A stretch of DNA of 64,000 bases from assembly GCA_002030015.1 (NCBI GenBank), contig LQBH01000010.1:1-64000 (forward strand), in the 5' to 3' direction. Under the pieces are notes generated by a model. It made no database searches and was not told the origin of the DNA. It saw nothing but the letters and a program-made list of their open reading frames with translations. This DNA comes from a delta proteobacterium MLS_D (lineage in GTDB: Bacteria > Desulfobacterota > Syntrophia > Syntrophales > UBA2210). A program made the position numbers and the translations under genes. Of the stretch, positions 38,087 through 47,614 are shown one piece after another (positions within the stretch are counted from its first letter, which is position 1; every line of letters starts with the position of its first letter).

Positions 38087-38728
38087 ATGGAAAAAACAGG
38101 GACCGTGAAACGGGGCGGAGTGTATCTGTTTCAACTGCTGGTTATTGTCATTCTTGTCACCGGTCTGGTCGCCGGGTGCGGCGGAAAAACGACCGTCAAG
38201 AAGGAACACCGGCAGATTTCACCCGGAGACAAAATCCAGGCATCGCTGGACAGGCTGTACAACGCCCTGCAGCTCAACCCGGACGGGACCCTGTCATTCG
38301 ACGAACGGGGCACGGGGTTCCAGGCTCTGACAGAGACAGACAGGGCTTTCGGAAACGCCCTGCTGGCATCCTGCAACCAGCGAGTAACGGCGGGCATGCT
38401 CAAGATAAACAGCGATTACTCGGTCCAGTGGCAGGGTGATGCGGCCTCGAAGAAATCACTGAAGGGCGGCTCATGTGAAACACACTGGTGGGGCGAAAAA
38501 TGTAAAGTCAGCTCTTCCACCACAAAAAAGATCTGCACGGGTCTCGAGGCGGGCGAGGGAGCGCTTCTGATCTGCAGCCTGATTCCCGTCGTGGACGCAG
38601 CCTGCGAAATCATCGAACTCATCGGATCCATTCCGCTGGAGGCGGAAATTTGTCCGTGCGCTTCAAAAGGAACAAGCTCAACGTTCAACGTTACCTGGGT
38701 CGGCGCCTGCTGGTTCAAATGTGACTGA
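38087..38728 (+). CDS. Cysteine-rich lipoprotein, hypothetical
   Basis: Lipobox VAGC; about 10 Cys in the last ~85 residues. Confidence 0.7.
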   Translation: MEKTGTVKRGGVYLFQLLVIVILVTGLVAGCGGKTTVKKEHRQISPGDKIQASLDRLYNALQLNPDGTLSFDERGTGFQALTETDRAFGNALLASCNQRVTAGMLKINSDYSVQWQGDAASKKSLKGGSCETHWWGEKCKVSSSTTKKICTGLEAGEGALLICSLIPVVDAACEIIELIGSIPLEAEICPCASKGTSSTFNVTWVGACWFKCD

Positions 38729-38744
38729 GAACAATCTCGGTGTG

Positions 38745-38777
38745 AGTGCTCCGCCACGGCCGGGCGGAGCACTTTCG
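38745..38777 (+). terminator. Rho-independent terminator
   Basis: AGTGCTCCGCC-ACGGCCG-GGCGGAGCACTTTC. Confidence 0.7.
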
Positions 38778-38919
38778 CCATTGTTCTTTTCAGGAATCTC
38801 AGTTCAATTACAGTCAAATCCGAACAATCACCCACAATCCGCGATTGATTTTCTGTAGAGCACCTTATCGCGTTTTCAGTATGCACAGTCGAAGGATATA
38901 ACAGAGATGGTACAGACGT

Positions 38920-39080
38920 TCATCCTTCGACAAGCTCAGGACGAACGGATCTGTGGATTCGACAAGGTCTACCCTAAAGGGCACACGAGGGCGAACGGAT
39001 CTGTGGAAAACCGTTCGCGCTCGCGTGCCCGCCAGGGTAGAGCCCTTCGGCATAGCTCAGGACAGGCCTTGTCGAAGAAT
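38920..39080. repeat. Nested palindromic repeat mosaic
   Basis: CCTTCGACAAGCTCAGGACGAACGG unit, hairpin arms about 38967-39000 / 39011-39044, and CTCAGGACAGGCCTTGTCGAAG in the opposite orientation. Confidence 0.65.
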
Positions 39081-39281
39081 AGACCGGGCAGGAAAAAGCC
39101 AAACACTATCGTTTCCCCTCCCCTGGAGGGAGGGGATGAAGGGGAGGGGGTGATTTTCCGCCTGTTCTGTCATTGCAGCACCCCTGATGGTACTGGGCGT
39201 TGAACTGTCCGTACCACGAACAGGCTGGGCCAATCGCGGATTTTGGGAATCAGGACGTCGAGATTCCGCAATTTTATGGAA

Positions 39282-39326
39282 TCGTAACAGAATCGTCATC
39301 ATCCTGTAACTTTCCCGGGGTATAGA
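39282..39326 (+). promoter_or_regulatory. Pho box and promoter of pstC
   Basis: TCGTAAC-agaa-TCGTCAT-catc-CTGTAAC (11-bp period) then TATAGA at 39321-39326. Confidence 0.75.
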
Positions 39327-39348
39327 TGCGCCTCGAGAAAGGGATTCC

Positions 39349-40236
39349 ATGACACGGACGCTCAAAGAACTGATTATCAAAAATATTCTGCTTCTCTTCG
39401 CGCTTATTTCAATAATCATCCTGGGGCTGATCATAATTTTTCTTTTCATGGAAGGTCTTCCCGTATTCCGGGTTGTCTCTGTCGCGGATTTTCTTTTCGG
39501 TCTCGAGTGGTATCCGACCTACGATCCCCCCGACTACGGGATATGGCCCCTTATAACGGGATCGCTCGTTGTCACCTTTTTCGCCGCCCTGCTGGCGGTT
39601 CCGCTGGGCGTGCTGTCGGCGATCTACATTGCCGAACTGGCTCCCGGACCCGTCAAGGAAATTTTCAAGCCCCTGGTGGAACTCCTCGCCGGTCTGCCCT
39701 CGGTGGTGCTCGGCTTTTTCGGCATGGCCGTCGTGGCGCCCCTGCTCCAGAACACCTTCAATCTTCCTACCGGCCTCAATATCGTGAACGCGTCGCTGAT
39801 CCTTGCCTTCATGGCGGTTCCCACCATTGCCAGCATCACCGAAGACGCCCTCTACTCCGTACCCGCCGAGTTCAAGGAAGCCTCCTACGCTCTCGGCGCA
39901 ACGAGGGCCGAAACGATCGTTAATGTCGTCGTCCCGGCGGCCCTGTCGGGTATCGCCACGGCTGTTATGCTGGGCATGGCCCGGGCCATCGGTGAAACAA
40001 TGGTCGTCCTCATGGTGGCCGGTGGAGCGGCGGCGGTGCCGGAAAGTATTTTCGACCCCGTTCGCCCCATGCCCGCGAGCATCGCCGCCGAAATGGGGGA
40101 AGCGGCCGTGGGAAGCGCTCATTACCACGCGCTTTTCGCCACCGGCATCGTGCTCTTTTTCATGACCCTCGCCTTCAATCTCGCGGCTGACTTTATCTCT
40201 GAACGGTTCAAAGAAACGGGATCGGGAACCTTATGA
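39349..40236 (+). CDS. pstC: Phosphate ABC transporter permease
   Basis: PstC-like permease; operon with pstA, pstB, phoU. Confidence 0.93.
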   Translation: MTRTLKELIIKNILLLFALISIIILGLIIIFLFMEGLPVFRVVSVADFLFGLEWYPTYDPPDYGIWPLITGSLVVTFFAALLAVPLGVLSAIYIAELAPGPVKEIFKPLVELLAGLPSVVLGFFGMAVVAPLLQNTFNLPTGLNIVNASLILAFMAVPTIASITEDALYSVPAEFKEASYALGATRAETIVNVVVPAALSGIATAVMLGMARAIGETMVVLMVAGGAAAVPESIFDPVRPMPASIAAEMGEAAVGSAHYHALFATGIVLFFMTLAFNLAADFISERFKETGSGTL

Positions 40237-41087
40237 AAGGACGCTACCTGAAGCAGCTCCTGTTCCTCCTGATTGTGCGGTCGGCGGCACTGCTTATCGC
40301 TTTGTCCATCTGCTTGTTTTTTATATTTATTTTTATTCAGGGGTACGGCGTTATAAGCTGGGAGTTCTTGACGGAGGCGCCACGGGACATGATGACCAGA
40401 GGCGGCATCATGCCTGCCATTCTCGGGACGCTCTATCTGACGCTCGGCGCCGTCGCCGTTGCGATGCCTCTCGGTGTGCTGGCGGCGGTGTACCTGAGTG
40501 AATACGCGAAAGAAGGGCGCCTGTTACGATTTCTTCGTGTTGGAATCCGCTGTCTTGCCGGGGTTCCCTCCGTTGTTTTCGGCCTTTTCGGCCTCGGGCT
40601 TTTCGTGGTCAGATTCGGGTTCGGGTCGTCCATCCTGGCCGGTTCCCTGACCCTGGGATTCCTTATTCTGCCCACCATTATCGGCGCGTCCGAAGAGGCA
40701 CTGAAAGCGGTCCCCCAGACGTTCAGAGAAGCGTCGCTGGGTCTCGGCGTTTCGAAGTGGCACACCACGACGAGAATAGTTCTACCCAACGCGCTTCCGG
40801 GAGTCCTCACGGGAGCGATATTGAGCATCGGACGAGCCGCAGGAGAAACCGCGCCGATCATGTTCACGGCGGCCGCCTTCTTCACGGCCGCCCTGCCGAA
40901 ATCCATATTCGACGAAGTCATGGCGCTTCCCTACCATATCTATGTCCTGTCCACGGCGGGGACTCGCATTGCCGAAACACGCCCCATTCAATACGGAACG
41001 GTCCTGGTCCTGGTCGCCCTGGTACTCGGCATAAACCTCATCGCCATACTGCTGAGAAGCCGGGCCCGGAGAACGAAACGGTGGTAA
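40233..41087 (+). CDS. pstA: Phosphate ABC transporter permease
   Basis: PstA-like; 4-bp overlap with pstC. Confidence 0.93.
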   Translation: MKGRYLKQLLFLLIVRSAALLIALSICLFFIFIFIQGYGVISWEFLTEAPRDMMTRGGIMPAILGTLYLTLGAVAVAMPLGVLAAVYLSEYAKEGRLLRFLRVGIRCLAGVPSVVFGLFGLGLFVVRFGFGSSILAGSLTLGFLILPTIIGASEEALKAVPQTFREASLGLGVSKWHTTTRIVLPNALPGVLTGAILSIGRAAGETAPIMFTAAAFFTAALPKSIFDEVMALPYHIYVLSTAGTRIAETRPIQYGTVLVLVALVLGINLIAILLRSRARRTKRW

Positions 41088-41089
41088 CT

Positions 41090-41854
41090 ATGCAAAGAAA
41101 CAACGACATCATCACGACAGAGGGCATAAATTTTTATTACGGCGCTTTCAAGGCGCTCAGAAACGTCACCATGAACTTCGAAAAAAACCGCGTCACCGCC
41201 CTCATCGGGCCGTCGGGATGCGGCAAATCGACGCTCCTTCGGCTTCTGAACCGCATGAACGATCTCATCAACGGAACCAGGGTGGAGGGAAAAGTCCTTT
41301 TCGAGGGCGCCGACATCTATGACCCCCGCGTCGATCCTGTCGACATCCGGCGGCGGATCGGCATGGTTTTCCAAAAACCCAATCCCTTTCCCAAGTCCAT
41401 CTTCAAGAACGTCGCCTACGGTCCGCGGGTGAACGGTGTCTGCAAAAAACGCGACCTCGAGACCCTCGTGGAAAAAAGCCTTCTGCAGGCATCGCTCTGG
41501 AACGAAGTCAAGGATATACTCGACCGGTCGGCCATGACGCTCTCGGGAGGCCAGCAGCAGCGACTCTGTATCGCCCGGGCGCTCGCGATGAAGCCCGACG
41601 TGCTTCTCATGGATGAACCCACCTCGGCCCTGGATCCCGTTTCGACGGCGAAAATAGAAGAGTTGATTGAAGAATTAAAAAAAGACTACACTATAATAAT
41701 CGTGACTCATAATATGCAGCAGGCCGCCCGGATATCGGATTATACGGGATTTTTCTACCTGGGCGAACTGATCGAGTACAACCGGACTGACCTGTTGTTT
41801 ACAACGCCCGACAAGAAACAGACCGAAGACTACATCACCGGCAGATTCGGCTGA
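41090..41854 (+). CDS. pstB: Phosphate ABC transporter ATPase
   Basis: [47 protein letters not shown]. Confidence 0.95.
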   Translation: MQRNNDIITTEGINFYYGAFKALRNVTMNFEKNRVTALIGPSGCGKSTLLRLLNRMNDLINGTRVEGKVLFEGADIYDPRVDPVDIRRRIGMVFQKPNPFPKSIFKNVAYGPRVNGVCKKRDLETLVEKSLLQASLWNEVKDILDRSAMTLSGGQQQRLCIARALAMKPDVLLMDEPTSALDPVSTAKIEELIEELKKDYTIIIVTHNMQQAARISDYTGFFYLGELIEYNRTDLLFTTPDKKQTEDYITGRFG

Positions 41855-41870
41855 GGGGGAGGATCGGACA

Positions 41871-42584
41871 GTGGAACAAAAAGTTCACACGAGCCGCCAG
41901 TACGAGAAGGAACTCAGGGAAATCAAGGAAAACCTCATGTACCTCGGTGTACTCGTTGAAAAAGCCATCGGTGAAGCCGTCCGGTCGCTGCTCGAGCGGG
42001 ACACTGAAGCGGCCCGTTCCGTCGTCGACGGCGATGAGGCGGTTGACCGTCTCGACGAAGAAATCGAGGAAAAGTGTATCCGGCTTCTGGCGATTCGTCA
42101 GCCCGCGGCCCGCGACCTGAGGTTCATAACGGCGGCTATCAAAATCAACGCCCACCTGGAGCGTATCGGCGACATGGCCGTCACGATCGCCCGCAAGGCC
42201 GCCGCGCTCAACGAGGAGCCGCAACTGAAACCTTATATCGATCTTCCCCGCATGGCGGACACGGCCAGGGGCATGATAAGAAAAAGTCTTGACGCCCTGA
42301 TGAGGGAGAATATCGCCGCGGCGCGCGAGGTACGCCTCGAGGACGAAGTTGTGGACAGCCTGAACGAACAGATATTCCGTGAATTGCTCACATTCATTAT
42401 CGAAGATCCCCGCACAACACACCGGGCCCTGCTTATCATACAGATATCGAAAAGCCTGGAACGGATATCGGATCACGCCACCAGCATCGCCAAGGCGGTT
42501 ATTTATATGATTACAGGCGAGAATGTGCGACATACAAGGGCCGATGAGTCGGTACCCGGCGCCATGCCGGAAGACGAACGCTGA
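41871..42584 (+). CDS. phoU: Phosphate signalling protein
   Basis: PhoU repeats: ARDLRFITAAIKINAHLERIGDMAV and SLERISDHATSIAKAVIYMITGE. Confidence 0.93.
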   Translation: MEQKVHTSRQYEKELREIKENLMYLGVLVEKAIGEAVRSLLERDTEAARSVVDGDEAVDRLDEEIEEKCIRLLAIRQPAARDLRFITAAIKINAHLERIGDMAVTIARKAAALNEEPQLKPYIDLPRMADTARGMIRKSLDALMRENIAAAREVRLEDEVVDSLNEQIFRELLTFIIEDPRTTHRALLIIQISKSLERISDHATSIAKAVIYMITGENVRHTRADESVPGAMPEDER

Positions 42585-42613
42585 AAGCAGCCACGTAGTA
42601 TGAGGCACAACCG

Positions 42614-44362
42614 GTGAAAAAAAACCTGCTGTATAAATTATTTGCCACCTATCTGCTCCTGGCCCTGGCGGCGATTGTTACGATTCATATCCATCTTGGA
42701 GGCCATATCAAGTCACACTTGAAGGCCGACATCGAACAGACGCTTTTGACCTATGCCCGGCTCATCAATGTGACAGCGTCATTGCCGGACATGGAACGGT
42801 CGGCTCAAAGCATTGCCGAAACGGCACAGACCAGAGTCACTCTTTTGAACAAAAAAGGCGACGTTCTTGCCGACACGGAAGGAGTCGCTAAGAAAATGGA
42901 GAACCATTTCAACCGCCCGGAAATTCAGGAAGCCCGCCTCAGGGGAACCGGAACGGCAACGCGCTTGAGCAAGACCCTCGGCATCGACACGCTGTATGTA
43001 GCCGTGGCTGCCGGAACGGAATCGGATACCCTGGGGTATATTCGCCTTGCCCGTCCCCTGACGGAGGTTCGGGACTCGATGAACGCCCTCCGGCGGTCGT
43101 TGCTGCAGTCATTCGCTATCATCGGCATTATTTCTTTTATCATCGCCTGTATTTTTTCGATCCGCCTCGTGTCCCCCATCCAGGAAATGGAGGAATTTAC
43201 CGCGAAATTGCAGAAAGGTGAATTTCCGGGCACGCTGCTTATCGGCGCCGACGACGAACGGGGACGTCTCGCCCGTAACATCAATTACCTGGTCCGGGAA
43301 CTGCGCGAAAAGATCGACCTGGCAGTCGACGAAAAAGGAAAGCTGGAGGCGGCGTTCGCCGCCATGACAGACGGCGTGCTTATTCTGGATAAGGAGGGAA
43401 CCATAGAGGTCTGCAACGATTCATTCAAAATCATGTTTCCCGGGATCTCCGGAGAGGCAATCGGCGAGACGCCCCTCAACGCCCTCAGGAATCTCGAGCT
43501 GCATGACGCGCTCCAACATTTCGAAGAAACCGGGGAAACCCTGTCGCGGGAAATCGCCATCGAGGACGGCTCGTTCCGCGTCATGGAAGTCACCCTGTGC
43601 CCGGTTCACGGGGGCTCGGACAACGAAACGAAAACGATGATTGTCTTTCATGACGTCACACGGCTGAAACAACTGGAAAAAACCAGGTCCGATTTTGTGG
43701 CGAACGTGACTCACGAAATCAAAACACCTCTCACGGCCATCATCGGCTGCATTGAAACGCTTCGAGAAGGCGCCCTCGACAACCGTGAAGAGGCCGATCA
43801 TTTCCTGGAGATCATCGAACGCCAGGCGGTGCGACTCAACCGCCTCGTGGACGACCTGCTCACCATCTCGAACCTGGAGCTGGGCGCGCTGCCGCTCGTC
43901 ACTGAAGATCTGTCGCTTGAATCGGTTCTCGACGGCCTCTGGACACTGGTCGCGTCACAGGCACAGAAAAAGGGCGTTGTTCTCGAGAAGAATGTGCCTT
44001 CGGACCTGCCGTCTCTTCAGGCGGATCGTGACCGGCTGGCGCAGATTCTTTTCAACGTGCTCGACAACGCCGTCAAGTTCACCGATCCCGGCGGTTCCGT
44101 CTCGCTTTCGGCCTCGAAGACCGAAGGCGACGGCCTGGAAATCCGCGTCGCCGACACAGGAATCGGCATTTCCGCCGGTCACCTGGCACGCCTGGGAGAA
44201 CGTTTTTACCGTGTCGACAAGGACCGGTCCCGTCGTTCGGGAGGCACGGGCCTCGGACTTTCCATCGTGAAGCACCTGATGGCGGCCCATGGAGGCACCA
44301 TGAACATTTCCAGTCGGCCGGGCCGGGGAACGGAGGTGCGCCTTTTCTTCCCCCTTGCGTGA
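42614..44362 (+). CDS. phoR: Phosphate-regulon sensor histidine kinase
   Basis: FVANVTHEIKTPLTAIIGCIETL H box; TM-HAMP-PAS-kinase layout; operon context. Confidence 0.9.
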   Translation: MKKNLLYKLFATYLLLALAAIVTIHIHLGGHIKSHLKADIEQTLLTYARLINVTASLPDMERSAQSIAETAQTRVTLLNKKGDVLADTEGVAKKMENHFNRPEIQEARLRGTGTATRLSKTLGIDTLYVAVAAGTESDTLGYIRLARPLTEVRDSMNALRRSLLQSFAIIGIISFIIACIFSIRLVSPIQEMEEFTAKLQKGEFPGTLLIGADDERGRLARNINYLVRELREKIDLAVDEKGKLEAAFAAMTDGVLILDKEGTIEVCNDSFKIMFPGISGEAIGETPLNALRNLELHDALQHFEETGETLSREIAIEDGSFRVMEVTLCPVHGGSDNETKTMIVFHDVTRLKQLEKTRSDFVANVTHEIKTPLTAIIGCIETLREGALDNREEADHFLEIIERQAVRLNRLVDDLLTISNLELGALPLVTEDLSLESVLDGLWTLVASQAQKKGVVLEKNVPSDLPSLQADRDRLAQILFNVLDNAVKFTDPGGSVSLSASKTEGDGLEIRVADTGIGISAGHLARLGERFYRVDKDRSRRSGGTGLGLSIVKHLMAAHGGTMNISSRPGRGTEVRLFFPLA

Positions 44363-44422
44363 AAGAATAATTAACGCCAGAATAAGCAAACGGGACACTT
44401 CCTTTGAAAGAGACAAACCAGA

Positions 44423-45115
44423 ATGATGAAACACGTGCTTGTAGTCGACGACGAAGAGGACATCGTCAACCTGCTCGCCTACAACCTGGAAAAGGAAGGC
44501 TACCGCGTATCGAAGGCCTACGACGGCAGGCAGGCACTGGAAACGGTCAAAAAAGAAAAGCCGGACCTTGTTATTCTCGATCTCATGCTGCCTGAGATAT
44601 CGGGAATCGACGTCGCCCGGGCGATCCGAAGCGACGCGGACACAGCCGGCCTTCCTGTCATCATGCTTACCGCCAAGGGAACGGAACTGGACCGGGTCCT
44701 GGGCCTCGAAATGGGCGCCGACGACTACGTTACCAAGCCTTTCAGCGTGAGGGAACTCACGGCGCGGATCCGCGCCGTCCTGCGGCGAGGCTCGTCGCCT
44801 GCGCCGGAACCGGAAACCTTTTCTCAGGGAAAACTTTTTATTAATTTTTCCAGTCATGAGGTAACCGTCGACGGCAAACCGGTCGAATTGAGCCCCACCG
44901 AGTTCAACCTGCTCAAGTTTTTCACCCGCCGCCCCGGCCGCGTGTATACCCGCGACCAGATTCTGGACCGGGTCTGGGGCGACGATTTTTTCGTGGAACC
45001 GCGCACCGTCGATGTCCACATTCGGCGCCTCCGCTCCCGGATCGAGGACGACGCCGCCGACCCCCGCTACATACTCACCGTGCGGGGCGCCGGGTACAAA
45101 TTCAGCGACACATGA
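44423..45115 (+). CDS. phoB: Phosphate-regulon response regulator (OmpR family)
   Basis: Receiver plus winged helix: VDVHIRRLRSRIEDDAADPRYILTVRGAGYKF. Confidence 0.9.
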   Translation: MMKHVLVVDDEEDIVNLLAYNLEKEGYRVSKAYDGRQALETVKKEKPDLVILDLMLPEISGIDVARAIRSDADTAGLPVIMLTAKGTELDRVLGLEMGADDYVTKPFSVRELTARIRAVLRRGSSPAPEPETFSQGKLFINFSSHEVTVDGKPVELSPTEFNLLKFFTRRPGRVYTRDQILDRVWGDDFFVEPRTVDVHIRRLRSRIEDDAADPRYILTVRGAGYKFSDT

Positions 45116-45167
45116 CAGGCCTTTCAACCCCGCCGGGAAGTGGTTCCTCCGGTGCCTTTTCACGGAA

Positions 45168-45212
45168 CATTCATACAACCGTCATCACGATGTCATAAAT
45201 CTCCGCTATAGT
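45168..45212 (+). promoter_or_regulatory. Pho box and promoter of pstS
   Basis: CATTCAT-acaa-CCGTCAT-cacg-ATGTCAT (11-bp period) then TATAGT at 45207-45212. Confidence 0.8.
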
Positions 45213-45247
45213 CGCCACACAATAAAAAAATAAAAGGAGACAAAGAC

Positions 45248-46066
45248 ATGACAAAAATTTTTACAGGATTTCTTGCGGTGCTGTCGGCTCTCATCCTGGT
45301 GTCGTCACCGGCCTTTTCATCGGAATCAGTTACCATGACGGGGTCCACCACGGTGCTGCCCATCGCACAGGCGACGCTGGAAGCCTATATGAAGGCGAAT
45401 CCCGGAGTACACTTTTCTCTTTCCGGTACCGGGTCGGGGGACGGCATCAAGGCCCTGATCGACAAAACGACCGACATCGCCAACGCGTCGCGTGCCATGA
45501 AGGCCGGGGAGATGGAAAAGGCACGGCACGCAGGTATTTATCCCATTGAATTCACCGTTGGCATCGACGCCATCGTGCCCATCGTTCATCCCTCGAATCC
45601 GGTCAGTGACCTCTCCATCGACCAGTTGAGCCAGATCTACCAGGGCAGAATCACCAACTGGAAGGACGTCGGCGGCGAAGACCGTCCCATCGTTGTCGTC
45701 TCACGCGACAGCAGCTCCGGGACATACGAGTGCTGGTCTGACCTGGTGCTGAAGAAGCAGCGCGTGTCGCCCAAAGCCCAGCTTCAGGCTTCCAGCGGCG
45801 CCGTCGTGGAAACCGCGTCGACCAACCGGAACGCCCTCGCCTATGTGGGAATGGGATATCTGAATTCCTCCGTCAAGGCGGTACACGTGAACGGCATCGC
45901 CCCTTCCATGGAAACGGCGAAATCCGGCGAATACCCGATCTCCCGGCCGTTGTTCATGTACACCGACAGCGTGCCCACGGGCGAGACGGCCCGGTACCTG
46001 CGGTTCGTTCTGAGCCCCGAAGGGCAGAAAATTGTTGAAGAAACGGGCTATGTTCCCCTGCGATGA
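45248..46066 (+). CDS. pstS: Phosphate-binding protein
   Basis: MTGSTTVLPIAQATLEAYM, FSLSGTGSGDGIKAL, SRDSSSGTYECW. Confidence 0.93.
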   Translation: MTKIFTGFLAVLSALILVSSPAFSSESVTMTGSTTVLPIAQATLEAYMKANPGVHFSLSGTGSGDGIKALIDKTTDIANASRAMKAGEMEKARHAGIYPIEFTVGIDAIVPIVHPSNPVSDLSIDQLSQIYQGRITNWKDVGGEDRPIVVVSRDSSSGTYECWSDLVLKKQRVSPKAQLQASSGAVVETASTNRNALAYVGMGYLNSSVKAVHVNGIAPSMETAKSGEYPISRPLFMYTDSVPTGETARYLRFVLSPEGQKIVEETGYVPLR

Positions 46067-46093
46067 CCGACCCGTTCCCAACGCCCGCATAAA

Positions 46094-46125
46094 AAACCCC
46101 GGAATCTGTAAAGGCTCCGGGGTTT
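46094..46125. terminator. Bidirectional terminator between pstS and the convergent LuxR remnant
   Basis: AAACCCCGGA ... TCCGGGGTTT; stronger T tract on the minus strand. Confidence 0.75.
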
Positions 46126-46182
46126 CGTACGCGGAGAAACGAAAACGGTGATACTATCGGCGACTGTTGAAAAGAAACAATA

Positions 46183-46425
46183 TTATGTTTCGTTGTCTTC
46201 CAGTTTCAATAAAAATGAGCGGCAATTCACCTTTTCTTTGTTTATGCCCAGTTTCTTCCTGATGTTGTTTCGGTGAAAATCAGCAGCCCCTTTTGAAATA
46301 TTTAAAATATCGGCAATCTGCCTGGAATTTCGTCCTTCCCTGACGAGGTTCGCCACCTGGCTTTCCCGGGAGGTGAGGTTGAAGTGTCGCATCGTGAGGT
46401 TCCGCAGATTTCGTTGCAGGGTTCC
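46183..46425 (-). pseudogene. C-terminal LuxR-type HTH remnant of a PAS-LuxR regulator
   Basis: FNLTSRESQVANLVREGRNSRQIADILNISKGAADFHRNNIRKKLGINKEKVNCRSFLLKL; no sensory domain in frame upstream. Confidence 0.6.
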
Positions 46426-46613
46426 GTCAAGTAATGTACAAGATCTTGATACATTGACTGTCTGACAAATGAACTTGAAACACCCCGGCGTTTCAGATAG
46501 ATTGGTTGCGCGCCCGGCGACAGGAACAGCTGTTTTCGTTAAACGGCACGTCCCGCGACGGATTATTATATGCAACCAACCCGCACGCACGTATGAGAGA
46601 AGGAGGGCACACC

Positions 46614-46967
46614 ATGTACTACTGGTATCTCGATGCAATCAGAAACTACGCGGTATTTTCAGGAAGAACCCACAGGAAGGCGTTCTGGATGTTCGTGTTG
46701 TTCGACGTTATTATTGCCATTGTCCTGACCATGATCGACGGGATTCTGGGAATGGGCCTGCTCGGACTGCTTTATTCGCTTGCCCTCCTCATTCCGCGGC
46801 TGGCCGTCTCCGCCCGCAGGCTTCATGACGCAGACCGGACGGGTTGGTGGCTCCTTATTTCCCTGATCCCCGTGATCGGCATTCTTGTCCTCATCTTTTT
46901 CTGGATACAGCCGGGAACAACGGGTGACAACCAGTACGGACCCGAACCGGCCTCTGAGATTGTATAA
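46614..46967 (+). CDS. DUF805-type membrane protein
   Basis: FSGRTHRKAFWMFVLF, AVSARRLHDADRTGWW. Confidence 0.85.
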   Translation: MYYWYLDAIRNYAVFSGRTHRKAFWMFVLFDVIIAIVLTMIDGILGMGLLGLLYSLALLIPRLAVSARRLHDADRTGWWLLISLIPVIGILVLIFFWIQPGTTGDNQYGPEPASEIV

Positions 46968-47029
46968 CACATTCCGGACGTTCGCGGTTTCCTCTTCAAT
47001 AAAGTGGTCCCGCGGGGAAGACGTAACCA

Positions 47030-47521
47030 ATGTCAACGTGGAAAAAACTGTTTGCGGTACTATTCCCGCTATTCGTTCTGCTGCCCGCGGCCTGCGCGAG
47101 ACTGGCGGTGAAGCCGCCGTCGGTGACGGTCGCGGGCATCGAGATAATCGAGGCCGGCTTTTTTGAACAGCGGTTCGCCTTCACATTGCGCGTTCAGAAC
47201 CCGAACGAGATTGACATCCCTCTGAAAGGACTGCGTTTCGCCGTCGAGATCAACGGGCGGCCCTTTGCCAGGGGAGTGAGCGACCAGGTCGTCACCATTC
47301 CGCGCCTGGGCGAAGAGATCATTGACGTAACGGCGGTCAGCACTATCACCGGCCTTCTGCGGCTGGTCGACGAATGGAGGCGCGGTGACGCAACATCGCT
47401 GTCATACCGGATTTCGGGCACGCTCTCAACGGCGCTGCCCGGCGGCATCGATTTCGAGGAAAGCGGCGTGCTTGAAACACCCCGTCCCACCCGGGACAAT
47501 TCCTCACATGATGATGATTGA
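47030..47521 (+). CDS. LEA type 2-like lipoprotein
   Basis: Lipoprotein-type N-terminus (LLPAAC); FTLRVQNPNEIDIPLKGLRFAVEINGRPFARGVS. Confidence 0.75.
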   Translation: MSTWKKLFAVLFPLFVLLPAACARLAVKPPSVTVAGIEIIEAGFFEQRFAFTLRVQNPNEIDIPLKGLRFAVEINGRPFARGVSDQVVTIPRLGEEIIDVTAVSTITGLLRLVDEWRRGDATSLSYRISGTLSTALPGGIDFEESGVLETPRPTRDNSSHDDD

Positions 47522-47614
47522 CAAGCCCCGGGGTTTCACCTATCCTTCCAGTCCCAGACGGGGTGATCCAGCCTTGATATTCTCGAACCAGCCGAATCCG
47601 ATACCGGGGTTTGC

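Noticed and set aside
38900-39160. Possible CRISPR array
   Set aside because: Repeat units are palindromic, unequal and inverted; no regular repeat-spacer pattern and no cas genes.
43955-45178. 407-aa minus-strand ORF
   Set aside because: Antisense to phoR and phoB, which have clear domain motifs.
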